64,000 nt of DNA, taken from positions 54,556 to 118,555 of the forward strand of contig MCFG01000213.1 in NCBI GenBank assembly GCA_002104895.1, read 5' to 3'. The translations under genes were made by a program, and so were the position numbers. The notes below the pieces were generated by a model that did no database searches, had not been told where the DNA came from, and saw nothing but the letters and a program-made list of their open reading frames with translations. Shown one piece after another: positions 26,690 to 39,020 of the stretch (the first letter of the stretch is position 1; each line of letters begins with the position of its first letter). The stretch is from Anaeromyces robustus. Its lineage: Eukaryota > Neocallimastigomycota > Neocallimastigomycetes > Neocallimastigales > Neocallimastigaceae.

Positions 26690-27040
26690 GAAGATTTTTT
26701 GTTAGTAGAAGTAGTTACAGTGGTAGAAGTAGGCTTAGTTGTATTGGAATAATTATATGAACTACATACTTCTTTATAATATTTATAATATTCATCCGAT
26801 TTATCAAATAATTCAATATTCATTTTCTAGGATTAAAAAAACAAAGATCACTAAGAATTTCTTCTTTTGGATTTTTATAAAATCTTTGGTATTCATTCGA
26901 TTTAACATTCACACAATCATCAATAAACATAGTTTGAATATATTCATCATCAAAAAATTCTTCATCAATATCATCACCAACAAATGGGTACCAATATACA
27001 CAATCAGAATATTTATCATTAATATTGCTTTAACATCTTG
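26690..27040 (-). pseudogene. Relic of a secreted Cys-containing protein with Thr-rich linker
   Basis: On the minus strand the frame reads DKYSDCVYWYPFVGDDIDEE, then DDCVNVKSNEYQRFYKNPKE, then SDLCFFNPRK and a stop. In the next frame it continues as NIELFDKSDEYYKYYKEVCS and a Thr/Ser tract (TTKPTSTTVTTST). Spaced cysteines, aromatic residues and a Thr linker suggest part of an extracellular protein. The 5' end is missing and at least one frameshift (about 26828) is present. The Rpn D segment abuts it near 27065. Confidence 0.5.
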
Positions 27041-27064
27041 ACTTATAAAAATCTAAATAATTAT

Positions 27065-28680
27065 CATTACATAAACTAATTTTTATTATTACATTAAAAA
27101 TATACAATTATAAATATATATATATTTATTTATAAAAATATATATATATTATTCAGTATATTATCATAATTTAATATGTTTTTCTTTTTTTTATTTCTCT
27201 ATCTTCATAATTTACTTTACAATTTTCAATAATCTCAAGTATTTCGTTTTCATCAAGCTTTAAATTTAATTTTGATTTTAAAACATCAATTTGATAATTT
27301 GGCTCATTCAAAAATTCTTTTAGAATGTTTATTTTAGCTTCAGATAATCCTGTATATTTTTCTATCATATCTTCTTTGAATTTATCCAATATCATTTTTA
27401 CTGCTATTTTAATTTCACCTTTAATTTCACCTTCCGCTTCACCTTCTTCTCTTGCTGCTATTACATCGTAATAATCTTTTTCTCTTTGTAAATATACTTG
27501 ATAGAAATTCTTGTCTCCTTTCAAAGTCAATAATTTTTCTCTTGCTTCTTTAAATATTGTTGGTGTTTCTTTATTTCTAAAATATTTATTATTAGGATCA
27601 TTTAAAAAAAAAAACCATGTAAATTTGTTTTCTAATTCTTCCTGTTCAATATTCATATACTTTTGTAATTCAAAGAAATGAATATTTAACAAATTTTCAA
27701 AACCTTCTCCTTTATTTGTCTCCCTTTCTTTTAATTCAAAATGCCAGTGACGTTTATTCATATTTTTAAATAAATTATAATTTAATAAATTGATTATGAT
27801 TACATTTGGTATCTCACCATACTACCTTCCTTGTGGTAGAGAATGACAGATTATTCCAGAGGAATAATACAAGATCTTTTAAACATATGACCAGTTTTAT
27901 TGAATAGAATTTCAATATTTACTAATTTATTATGATTTGTTTTTGCTGTCATCAAAATACTTTGATGATTTTTGAGTAAATCAAATTTTCTTTCTCTTTT
28001 AAAATTTTTATTTTGAATCGTTAATAATGTATCCATCTTTCCTAATTTTCCAATTTTATTTTTGTTAGTTGTATTTTCAGAATCTTCAGAGTTTTCATCG
28101 TCTGTATTATTAACAGTTGCATTTGTTGCTAACATTTTAATATTCTTATATTCTAGATCATCAATTATAATTTCAGAATCAAAAATATTATTTAAAAAAT
28201 CAATCATCATTTTTTTATTATTAATAAATAAGCCCTTAAAAGCAATATCAACTTTAGGATTTATCTCAACAATTAATTTTTCACTTTCCATTTTTTTTTT
28301 TTTTTTCTTATTTTCCTTTTTTTTAAAAATTTTTTCTTCTTTATTTAAACTATTTCCACAATTCCACTCATTTTAATTTTTATTAAAACTAAAAGTATTA
28401 TTTAAAAATTTTATTAATATTAAATACTAAAATTTTTTTTTTTTTATAGACCTATCCTATGATATAAAATAAATAGATGTAGTAAAATATTTGTCGTATA
28501 TTTGAATATGATTCAAATATATATTAATTTTTATCTTATTACAATAATATATTATATTTTATTATATTTATAATAATTATTTTATTATTTATGTTTTATT
28601 ATTTATATTTTATTATTTTAAATTATTATACTTTTATTTGTGTAATATATTAATCTTTATATTTAAATTAACATTTGAAA
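27065..28680 (-). repeat. Right arm of ~1.6-kb inverted repeat containing Rpn copy D
   Basis: Reverse-complement match of 24020-25590. The outer flank (28500-28680, gtcgtatatttgaatatgat onward) matches the reverse complement of the bases upstream of copy C, so the duplicated unit is larger than the gene. Confidence 0.8.
27171..28291 (-). pseudogene. Rpn-type nuclease, copy D, broken
   Basis: The N-terminal 140 codons (28291 to about 27872) match the intact copies, then a one-base loss (acaagatc in place of acaaagatc, about 27869) shifts the frame. The shared TAG replacing the Trp of GRWYGE lies at about 27823. From 27761 down to 27171 the frame is open again through the C-terminus, with two GEIK units. 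The breaks prevent a full-length product. Confidence 0.9.
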
Positions 28681-29215
28681 ATTTGAAAACTCTATGGAAT
28701 TTTTTATTTATTTATAAAAAAAAAACACATAATACAGTATATTATAAGAATATTATTTTTTGAGTTGAGCATATTCTTTTAACATTTCAATTATTTCAAA
28801 ATTATTTTTTAAAGAAACTAAGAAAATAAACAAAATAAATAAAAAATATGGTCTTTATAATTAATATCCATGATAATAATATTATGATTAATACAATCAA
28901 ATAATATAATTTAACCACTTCCATATTATTCTTTCTTAAAGCAAATAAAAAGTTAATATTTTTCACAATTATTACTTTCAATGATACTCAAAATAATATA
29001 ATAATGATCAGCATAATTAAATAGTAATTGAATATAGAAATATTTAAGATATTATTCTATTAGTCTAATATCGACATTAATGCACAAACAAATATTGGAA
29101 ATAATGCATTAATATATACAGATTAAATTTATTAAAATTAAATTTTTTCATTTTTATTACTATTTTTATTATTTATTATTAATTATTATTATTATTATTG
29201 TTATTATTTTTATTG

Positions 29216-29286
<71 letters not shown>

Positions 29287-29623
29287 TGAAGTTTTAAAGT
29301 ACAAAAAATTAAGTTTTTTTTAATAAATAAAAATAAATTATAGAGTTAATAATTATGTTAATAACTATATATTCAATTTTTTTTTTTTTTTTTTTAGTTA
29401 TTGTAAAATAAAAAGCGTTGTTACTGATTTTTATTATTTGGTTTTTAATTTTACTATAATAAATAATGATAAATTAATTTATTATGGTATACTATTATTT
29501 ATTATTATTATTATTAATTTAATATATTATTATTATAATATAATTTCCAAAAAAAAAAAAAAAAAAAAAAAAAAGAAAAAAAGAGAGGATTCAATTTTTA
29601 TAAATGATTCTTCTTTTCCATAT

Positions 29624-29653
<30 letters not shown>
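28681..29653. other. Spacer with ankyrin remnants and microsatellite
   Basis: On the minus strand, 28760-29030 repeats the ankyrin vocabulary of the gene at 22296 (for example tgattaatacaatcaaataa and atgatcagcataattaaat strings) but without an open frame. At about 29060-29125 on the + strand a short piece closely matches the ankyrin-YoeB gene near 47048-47105 (NIDIN, then QTNIGNNALIY). A (TTA)n tract lies at 29191-29284. 29380-29640 is duplicated at 50330-50590. Confidence 0.6.
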
Positions 29654-29658
<5 letters not shown>

Positions 29659-31045
29659 ATAGTTCATCTTTTTCTTCTATATTAGAAACTTTTTTTAATA
29701 AATCTGTATTACTTTCAATTTTTATAACAATATTTTCATTTTCATTTTCATTATTATCTTTACTTTTCTTTGACTTTTTCTTTGAAATATCTACTACAGT
29801 TTTACCTCCAAGGAAGGTTGGAAGAGATTTTCCTTCTTTTTTCCATTTTAAATATTCAGCGGTAGCTGTAAATACAACATCTGATGATGAATTAAGAGCT
29901 GTACAAAAAGCATCTTGAACAACAGCAACAATAAAACCAATTCCAACAATTTGCATAGAAACTTCATCACTACAACCAAGTAAAGAACAAGCCATAGGAA
30001 TCATGAATAAACAACCATTAGCAACACCTGATGATCCACAAGCACCAAGAGTAGCAACAAATAAAAGAACTGTAGCACTAATAAATGAAACTTCAATCTT
30101 AACCGTATTAGCAGCAGCGAGTGCCATAACAGCAATAGTAATAGCAGCACCTTGCATATTAACAGTAGCTCCAAATGGAATAGAAACTGAATAAATTTCC
30201 TTATCTAAACCAAGTTTTTCACTAAGTTTTAAATTAATTGGAATATTAGCTGCTGAACTTCTAGTAAAGAAAGCCGTTATACCAGATTCCTTTAAACAAA
30301 TGAAAATTAAAGGATAGGGATTTCTTCTAAGAACAATAGCAACAATAATTGGATTAATGATAAGACCAGTAATTAACATACATAAAACTAAAACAATAAT
30401 AAGTTTTCCATAATCAGTGAAAATTGAAATACCATTAGTAGATACACTAGTGTAAACAAGACCAAGAATACCATATGGAGAAGCAACAATAATCCAATTA
30501 ATAATTTCCAAAACAATATTTGAAATATCTTCTATAAGTTTTTTGGTAGTATCACTAGCAATAGTTTTAGCACCAATTCCAATTAATATTGCCCAGAAAA
30601 GAATACAAATATATTCAGCATCACGTAATGCTCCAACAGGATTTCCAACCATATTTAAGAAAAGGTTCTTAATAACTTCTTGCATACTAGTAGGAACATT
30701 TTCAGCTTTGTATTCTTCAGCAAGTTTAACGGATATAGGATAAATATAGTCAACAATTACGGTAAGTAAAGAAGATAAAAATGTACTGATAAAGTATAAT
30801 ACTAAAATTAATGTAAATCTTTTATCAAGTTTACTATTTCCTTGAGTAAGTGATGATATAACAAGAGTAAATACTAAAATAGGAGCAACTGATTTAAGAA
30901 CATCAACAAACATATCACCAATTAATGGAATTATTGGAAGATCTTTAAAAAAAACACCCAATACTGCACCTATTATTAAACCAATGATAATTTTTATTAC
31001 CAAATTGACATGATGGAAAATACTTATTATTTCTTTAACATTCAT
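29654..31045 (-). CDS. sstT: Sodium:serine/threonine symporter (SstT-like, DAACS family)
   Basis: 463 aa. The sequence follows bacterial SstT along its length. It has about eight hydrophobic segments, the serine-rich re-entrant loop TRSSAANIP (Arg262, Ser263, Ser264), NMQGAA (Asn296) in place of the NMDGT of glutamate transporters, the second hairpin ACGSSGVANG, and DAFCTALN (Asp378, Thr382, Asn385) in the last core helix. It is expected to bring serine and threonine into the cell with Na+ across a membrane. A Lys/Asn/Glu-rich C-terminal extension of about 50 residues is absent from typical bacterial SstT. No intron. The strong resemblance to bacterial proteins suggests horizontal acquisition, fitting the rumen setting. 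A duplicated 3' fragment lies at 50595-50934. Confidence 0.9.
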
Positions 31046-33742
31046 TTTTTTTTTCTGATTTTTTTTTATTATTATTATTTATGCAAGAATTACTTTTTAT
31101 TTTTTCTTTTTTGTAATATTTTTATTTTTATTTTCAGTTATATATATATATATATTTATTTTATTTTTTAATTTGTTTTAATTTGTTTTAATTTATTTAT
31201 TTTATTTTTATTTTAATTTTTTTATTTTATTATATATTTTATTTTTATTTTTTAATTTGTTTTAATTTATTTATTTTATTTTTATTTTAATTTTTTTATC
31301 ATATTATAAATTTTATTTTTATTTTTTATTTAGTTTTTTTTAAAAAAATAATTATTTTTAAAGGTATTTATATACTTCATACATATACATATTTCACTTT
31401 ATTATGAAATTATAATAATAGAAATCATCTTTATAATTTTAAAATTTTTAGAATATTTTAATATGAAAACGATTCTTGGCCAATAAACCAGAAAATGATT
31501 ACATTTTGTATTAATAATTTTGTACAATGATATATAAAAAAAAAAGTTGTCTTTAATATAAAATATCATTTAATATTTAACCAATTACATAACAAATGTT
31601 ATCAAAATACATATTTTACAAAATATAGATACCTTTTATTTTCTTTATTTTTTTTTTGAGACATTTTTATTACTTATTTTAATATTATTATTTATTTAAA
31701 TTTAGCAAAATATATAATATCTGGAATTTTATCATTTTAACTTTCAAAATATTCCTTTTTTTTCATATCATTCACAATACTTAAATATTTAAAATTATTA
31801 TTTGGTGATGGACATGAATAATTTTTTAAAAAAAAATATTCCAATATTCAATCTTATTTAATAATTTTTAAGAAGTTATAATTAAATATTATTTATAATA
31901 AAGTTATAATGAATAAAAAAACATAAATATATATAAAAATAAAAAATCTATTAATTTTATTTCATTTATAATAATTATTTACATAAAAAAAAAATAAAAT
32001 AAAATAAAAAAAAAATAATTAATATATTAAAAAAAAATCCACAAAGTGGATTTTTATAATATTTTAATGGATAATTTATTTATTTATTTTATTAAATTAA
32101 ATACAGATATTGATTGGTTAAAATAATACTAAAATATTATAAATTAAGATTTATCTATTAATCAAATATAAACTTTAATAATTATTAAATGTTTACTAAT
32201 AATATGTTAATTCTATTATTATTAGAAGTATAATATAAAATGTTAACTAAAATTAATTATCTTTTAGTATTTTTTAGTTAATATTCAACAACTAATTTAT
32301 CTTGATTTTTCTGTAACATTATTCATATGTGGTGTTCTTCTGTATAAATAAAAAATTAATAAATATATAATTTTTTATATAATTTACAAGTCACCTATAA
32401 TTTTTCATTATAAAAAAAGTATTATTAGATATAATTGATTAGGTCTAATAATAAACATAAATAAAAATAAAATATTTATGTTAAAATAAATAGAAAATTC
32501 AATATATGTAATAATAATTTATGTTTAATATAAATATTTTAAATATGTAATGAAAATATTATTATTATTAATTAAAAAAGAAAAAGAAAAGAATAATACA
32601 TAAAATTCATATATCCAAATTAAATGTTCGTACGTATAATTATATGTATTATATATTTATATAATTAAACAACAATTATTGAGTTAATATTAACAGAATT
32701 TATATGTATAATTTTGTTAAATAATTTATGTTATATATTTTATTATTTTTACTATACATTTTGTGTAAAAATCATTATATTATATTATAAATATCAATTA
32801 AAATATTTAATAAATGTATATGTTGATGTTTTTTTTTGTAATTAAACTTAATATATAAAATTATACAAGTTTTATTGATTATTTTTTAATATATATATGA
32901 CTATTATGAAATTCTATAAATATTATATTAAATATTGATATATATATTTCATATTACATAGTTGAGATATTAATAACTAATAAATAATATTATTTGTTTA
33001 AAAATATATAATATAAATAGAAGATATAATTAATATTAATATTTATTATTATAATTATACTTTAATAATAAAAAATAATTAAATTCCTTTTATTTATCTA
33101 TTACTTTTCATTGTTAACATTTTTTAAGAATTAAATATATATAATATATTAATTATTATTATTTAAAAATTGTATAAAAATAAATTTATAAATAATTAAA
33201 ACTATATTAAACATTGTTATAAAAAATATAGAATAAATCATTTAAATATATATATGTGTGTTATTTTGTTTTATTCTATAAATTTCTTATATTAGATTAT
33301 TTTACTGACTACTAGTTTTGATAAATATTGACCAGTTAAATTTAAATTTCACTGAATTAGACATTTAAACCCATCACAGGTTTAGTAGTGTGGAAATGTT
33401 AATGTCAAGATTAGGATTATGAAAAGATAATATATGTCATTTTTTGTTTCATTCTTGAAACTCTAAGGCAATTTAACTAGAAATAAGTCTTTATATACAT
33501 ATACTTTCATGTAAAATCATCTAATGTTTTTTTTTTGTGGGTCTTTAAAAATATTAATTGGAATTTTACTAAATTTAAAATAATCAACTTTTAAAAAGAA
33601 ATATAAATATAAAAAATATATATATATATTTATTATCCTATAATTGTAATAATAATAATAATATATATAAATAATTGTATATTTTGGTTTTAATATATAG
33701 AAATATACAAATATTTTTTTCATTATTTTTAATATTTTATTC

Positions 33743-33773
<31 letters not shown>

Positions 33774-34987
33774 TTATTTAAATAAATAATAAATATAATA
33801 TAATATAATATAATAAATAATAATATCAAATTTGAATTTATATATAAATTGTATTTTTTTTTTTTTTTTTTTAATTTCAATATTTTTCAGTATTTTTTAA
33901 TATTTTTTAATATTTATGTTATACCCTATTTTACAAGTAATTATTTAGAATTAAAGTATTTTAGATTAATTAAAAAATAATAATTAATTAAAAAATTAAT
34001 TTTTTTTATTGATGACTAATTATTATTTTTAATTAATTTTTATACCCTTTTTTTTTAATTAATTTTTTTTTTTTTTTTTTAATTATTTTTTTTTTTAATT
34101 TTAATTTTAATTTTATTGGTTCATTGACAATAATAATAACAAAAATATAAAAATATATTGCTTAATTCTTTTTTTTTTGTTATACTTTTAAAAATAAGAA
34201 ATAATTTTCATTTTTTCTATTTATTGATTTTTTTGTGTTAAAACGATATATAAAATATTATATATCATTAATATTTAGTAATTATTTTCTAATTATTTAA
34301 AGTAATAGTATTTATTTAACTAAACTTTTGATAAATAAAATAAAGTAAAATAAAGTAAAATTATAAAAATAATAAGAATTTTTTTATTTTTTTCGAAAAT
34401 TTTTAAAACTACCGCTATAATTTAAAAATTATACATTTTTTTTGTATTAAATTTAATCATATTCTAATTAAACCCCTTGTGTAACTTTAAAAATGTTTTT
34501 TTTTTCTTTTTTATGACATTTTAAATATAAAAAATAATAAATAAATAAATAGATAAATAAATAAATAGATAAATAAATATAAAAATAACTATATAAATAA
34601 ATAAATAAATAATATAAAATTAAATAATTAATTAATCATAATAGATAATTAAATCAATAGATAAATAATTAAATAATAATTAATTAATCTAAATATTTAA
34701 ATAAATCCAATAATTTAAAATATTTTTTTTTATAAAAAAGAAAAAATACTTAAAAAATAGGTAATTTAAATTTAAATTTAAATTTAAAAAAAAAAATAAA
34801 ATAAAATAAAATAAAGTAAAAAAAAAAAAATAAAATAAAATAAAATAAAATAAAAGAATAAATCAATAAAAAAAAAGGATAAAAAATATAAAAAAATTAA
34901 AAGAAATTAAATCAAAATAATAAAAAAATAAAAATAAAATTTTTTTTTTTAATTATAATTTTTTATAATGTTAAATATCTATTAAAA
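31046..34987. other. ~3.9-kb gene-free region
   Basis: No coding sequence is supported. An ~80-base unit (tttaatttgttttaattt...) is repeated twice at about 31165-31325. A perfect hairpin lies at 32030-32055. 33320-33500 is somewhat more complex (acccatcacaggtttagtag) but has no recognisable gene. A TGTGTAAC octamer lies at about 34478. 34530-34987, the immediate upstream part of the next protease, is duplicated at about 38640-39020. Confidence 0.6.
32029..32056. other. Perfect 11-bp stem hairpin
   Basis: aaaaatccac, a three-base loop (aaa), then gtggattttta: an intrinsic-terminator-like palindrome flanked by A and T. It lies about 1 kb upstream of the sstT start with no gene on either side, so its role, if any, is unclear. 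Confidence 0.5.
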
Positions 34988-36502
34988 ATGAAATATTTAT
35001 ATATATTTGGAATAGTTTTATTATTTATCAATCACATTTATGCTACAAATGAAGAAACAGTAAAAAATAAAGAAGATTATTATTTATTATTTGTTAATAA
35101 TACTTATGGTGAATTTAAAATATATTCTAATTCAAAACATCAAAAACGTGACAAATCACAATTATTTATTGATAATATACTTATTGAAATTAATAATTTA
35201 ATTGCTGATAATTTAGACACTTATCAACATCCTGAAAAATTAGAAGAATTTGAAATTTCTACAAATTTAAAGAAAAGAAGTAATGGTCAATCACATTTCT
35301 CTGTTTCTAATCCTGAATATTCATATGTAATTTCTTCTATTAAAGATACTGTTGTTGTATATACTTATCTTTCAAAAGAATTGATACCAAAAGTTAAATC
35401 TTTAGATAACATTGAAGATTGTATTCAAAATGAAGTTGTATTTAGTGTTGATAAAAAATATTATAATGAAGAAGAAATTTTAAAAGAAACATATTGGTCA
35501 GGTTTAAAAGTTCAAGAAAATGCAGATACTCAATTATCCTTTTTATCACAGGATGTAGTTAATGAAAATATAATAAATAATAATAAATATGATAATAATT
35601 TTTATTATCCAACTTCAGCTGGACAAGGTATTAATATTGTTATTTTAGATACTAGTTTTCATTTTGGTTATTCTGAATTAAAAAGTAATGAAGAACGTAC
35701 AATGAAATGTGTTACTATTGATGATAGTGGAAATGCTGGTATGACTGTTATTGATGGAGCATGTCGTTATCATCGCTTTAATCATGGAGAAATTGTATCT
35801 GATATGGCAGGAGGATTAATTCATGGTGTAGCTAAACGTGCTAATATACATGGTGTTTCAATACCTGTAGATAATAATGGTGGTATTGAAACTAAAGATG
35901 TTATCCATGGATTACAATATATTTATGAAAAATTAATTATAAAATATAAAACGGTTGTTAATTTATCTTTAGGTGGATTACGTAGTACAACAGATAGAAT
36001 GTACCTTCAATATAAAAAATATGTGGATGGAATTAATGAAAAAGGAGGCATAATTGTTGCTTCTTCAGGTAATAATAAAAGATATATTTCAAAAGCTGAA
36101 TTACAATATGTTCCATGTGAATTTGATAATGTTATTTGTGTAGGTGCACTTGATAGTTCAACAAAAAATACTATGTATAATATATATGCTACTTCAAATT
36201 ATGGTCCAACCGTTGATGTTTATGCACCAGGTGTAGTAAAAGCAAAAATTATTGATAATGTTGATATAAAAGATGTAACTGATCATGGTACATCTTTTTC
36301 AACACCATTAGTTTCAGGTATGGTTGCTACAATTATGAGTGAACATCCAAATGTTGAATATACTTATAAAGAAATAAGAGAAATTTTAAAGAAAAATTCA
36401 ACTTTTAAACCTTTAAATTCTTATAGTGGAAATATTTTCTACGCAAACAATGGCAAACATATTGTTTATACTAATGATGATGTTGATCATGAAAAAAATT
36501 AA
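34988..36502 (+). CDS. Secreted subtilisin-like protease (S8), shortened, no CBM18
   Basis: 504 aa. Signal peptide (1-19, HIYA), propeptide with KRDKS and LKKRSN sites, then the S8 domain. Asp221 (IVILDTS), His266 (HGEIVSDMAGG), Asn362 (SSGNN) and Ser436 (GTSFSTPLVSGM) are all present. It ends soon after the conserved NNGKHIVYTNDD tail with DVDHEKN, lacking the YGCGIYAGN motif, linker and CBM18 modules. Downstream, 36503-36580 still reads as a decayed Thr-rich stretch, so the stop is probably secondary. The protein may be a fully active but unanchored enzyme. Its promoter and first ~110 coding bases are duplicated at 38640-39150. Confidence 0.88.
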   Translation: MKYLYIFGIVLLFINHIYATNEETVKNKEDYYLLFVNNTYGEFKIYSNSKHQKRDKSQLFIDNILIEINNLIADNLDTYQHPEKLEEFEISTNLKKRSNGQSHFSVSNPEYSYVISSIKDTVVVYTYLSKELIPKVKSLDNIEDCIQNEVVFSVDKKYYNEEEILKETYWSGLKVQENADTQLSFLSQDVVNENIINNNKYDNNFYYPTSAGQGINIVILDTSFHFGYSELKSNEERTMKCVTIDDSGNAGMTVIDGACRYHRFNHGEIVSDMAGGLIHGVAKRANIHGVSIPVDNNGGIETKDVIHGLQYIYEKLIIKYKTVVNLSLGGLRSTTDRMYLQYKKYVDGINEKGGIIVASSGNNKRYISKAELQYVPCEFDNVICVGALDSSTKNTMYNIYATSNYGPTVDVYAPGVVKAKIIDNVDIKDVTDHGTSFSTPLVSGMVATIMSEHPNVEYTYKEIREILKKNSTFKPLNSYSGNIFYANNGKHIVYTNDDVDHEKN

Positions 36503-36869
36503 AAGGTCATGACTATATAGATGAATCAATTACAATTACGGTTTAATCAACTATATTTACGAATACAACCCAAAAATTTTTTATCGAATAATAAATATAT
36601 ATATAATATATACATATAAATATAAATAAAAAAATTTTATACTTATTTATTTATTTATTTAAATAATTTAAAATATATATATAAATGAAATTAGTGTTAT
36701 TTTTTTAATATAAAAAATAACTGAAAATTAAAAAAATAAATTTCATTACTTTATACATATTTATATTTTCATTTTTTATTAAACCCTTATTATTAATAAT
36801 AATAAATAATAATAATAATAAAATGTTTATTATGATATAAAAACTAAATTTATATATTTTAATATTTAA
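36503..36869. other. Short spacer with decayed tail of the preceding protease
   Basis: 36503-36580 in one frame gives GHDYIDESITITV, stop, STIFTNTTQ, a probable remnant of a Thr linker. The rest is A+T spacer with no gene. Confidence 0.5.
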
Positions 36870-38043
36870 TATTTACAATGAAAATAATTTTTATTACCCA
36901 CCTTCCGCTGGTAAAGATATTAGAATTGTTATTATGGATACAAGTTTCCATTTTAAACATTCCGAATTTTCAAATACTCATGATCGTATTGCTAAATGTG
37001 CTGCTAATATTGAAAATGGTATTGCTAACCTTAATCTTATTGATTATTATTGTGGCGATCTTCCCAAAGTTCATGGTAAATCTGTAGCAGATTTAGCGGG
37101 AGGATTAATTTATGGTGTAGCTAAACGTGCCAATATATATGGTGTCTCAATTGAGGAAGATAGTAAAGAAAATCTTGAAAATAAAGGCATTTTAGGTGGA
37201 TTACAATATATATATGAAAAATTGGTTGAACCTCATAAAACTGTTATTAATTTATCACTTGAAGGATATTATGATAGTGCAAGAAGTTATTACGAAACCA
37301 TGAAAAAACTTGTTGATGGTATTACTAACAAAGGTGGTATTGTAGTTGCATTTGCTGGAAATGGAAATGCGAATCTTGAGAAGAAGCCTTCATCAATTTA
37401 TATTCCATGTGAATTAAATAATGTCATTTGTGTAGGTTCTATTGACAGTAAAGCATCGAATAATTTATATACTACTGCTCAATATTCTAATTACGGTCCT
37501 AGTGTTGATATTTATGCACCAGGTAATGTTAAGGTCAATGTTATTGATAATAGAATACTATCTAAATATGGTACATCTTTTTCAGCACCATTAGTTTCTG
37601 GTATGATAGCTTCTCATATGAGTGAACATAAAGATGTTGAATTTGATCTTGATAAAATAAAAAAATTTTTAAAAACAGGTGAATATGTAATACCTAACAA
37701 TTATAAAAATAACATGATTTTTGTTGCAAATAATGGTAAACATATTGTTTATTCTAGTGATAATATTTATTATGGATGTGGTATTTATGCTGGAAATCGT
37801 TCATGTACTACTCTAACTGCTACTACTCTAACTGCTACTACTACTACTACTACTACTACAACTATTAAAAAACCAGAACCTACTTATCCTGAGGGATTAG
37901 AAAGAAAAGATTATAGATGTGGTCCAGAATATGGTAATGGTGTTTGTTCTGGTTATCGTTGTTGTAGTAGTGGAGGATGGTGTGGTGATAGTTCTGCTCA
38001 TTGTAGGGGAGGATGTCAATCAGAATTCGGTTATTGTTGGTAA
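36870..38043 (+). pseudogene. 5'-truncated S8-CBM18 protease
   Basis: Homology to the gene at 40749 begins abruptly at about 36870 (aataatttttattaccca), inside the region just before the catalytic Asp. Signal peptide, propeptide and about 197 N-terminal residues are missing. The first in-frame ATG (36934) is the Met of IVIMDTS. His (VHGKSVADLAGG), Asn (AFAGNG), Ser (KYGTSFSAP) and one CBM18 module (Cys at 37918 onward) follow. The end is also damaged: a two-base loss at about 38038 turns CYGKTSIP into CW-stop, and the Thr-rich continuation to about 38104 is out of frame. Without propeptide and secretion signal it is unlikely to work. Confidence 0.88.
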
Positions 38044-38104
38044 GACATCTATCCTTACTAAAACTGTTCCAACTACTATTACTACTACTATTCAATTGAA
38101 ATAA

Positions 38105-38654
38105 GATATTGAACTCATTAAATTATTTCAACTAATATATAAAATTTTAAAAAAAAATTATTTCATTATTTCAATTTTTTTTCATATATAAACATATAAA
38201 TATATATATATATTAATATTTATATATTTATGGATAAATTAGTGAAAATTTATTTATAAAAAAAATTTTTTTTTTTTTTTTGAAATAAATGAAACTAAAT
38301 AATAAAAATATTTAAAAATTAAATTTTTTATTAAAAATAAAAAGATATTAAACTCATTAAATTATATATATTTTTATAAAATTATATATAAAATTATTAT
38401 TAGTAAACATAATTAATATATTGATATTATTTTTATGATATAGAAATATATCTTATAAAATAATTAATAACATTAATTATAATAATAATATATTAATAAT
38501 AAATAATTAAACAAATAAAAAAAGCAAATAATAGGAAATATTTTAATAATAAATAATTAAGCAAATAAAAAAGCAAATAATAGGAAATATTTTAATAATA
38601 AATAATTAAACAAATAAAAAAGCAAATAAATAATTAAACAAATAGAAAAGCAAA

Positions 38655-38685
<31 letters not shown>

Positions 38686-39020
38686 AAAATAATTAATTAA
38701 TCAAAATAGATAATTAAATAAATAGATAAATAATTAAATAATTAATTAATTTAAATAAATCCAATAATTTAAATTATCTTTTTATAAAAAAGAAAAAATA
38801 CTTAAAACATAGGTAATTTAAATTTAAATTTAAATTTAAAAAAAAAAAATATAAAATAAAATAAAGTAAAATAAAATAAAATAAAATAAAAGAATAAATC
38901 AATAAAAAAAAAGGATAAAAAATATAAAAAAATTAAAAATTAAAACAAAATAATAAAAAAATAAAAATAAAAATATTTTTTTTAATTATAATTTTTTATA
39001 ATGTTAAATATATATTAAAA
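38105..39020. other. Spacer with tandem repeats and duplicated promoter
   Basis: About 2.5 copies of a ~57-base unit (aataattaaacaaataaaaa, then gcaaataataggaaatattt) lie at about 38490-38645. 38640-39020 is a close copy of 34530-34987, the upstream region of the protease at 34988, including the aggtaatttaaatttaaatt string. No gene. Confidence 0.65.

Larger units (their letters stand above)
25591..27064. other. Loop between Rpn copies C and D
   Basis: Contains poly(A) at about 25792-25815, two duplicated atattctgactt strings (26008 and 26049), and two minus-strand coding relics listed separately. A (TTTA)n tract lies at about 26603-26660. No intact gene seen. Confidence 0.6.

Noticed and set aside
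33320-33510. Relatively complex stretch considered as an RNA gene
   Set aside because: No cloverleaf, C/D or H/ACA boxes can be found by eye.
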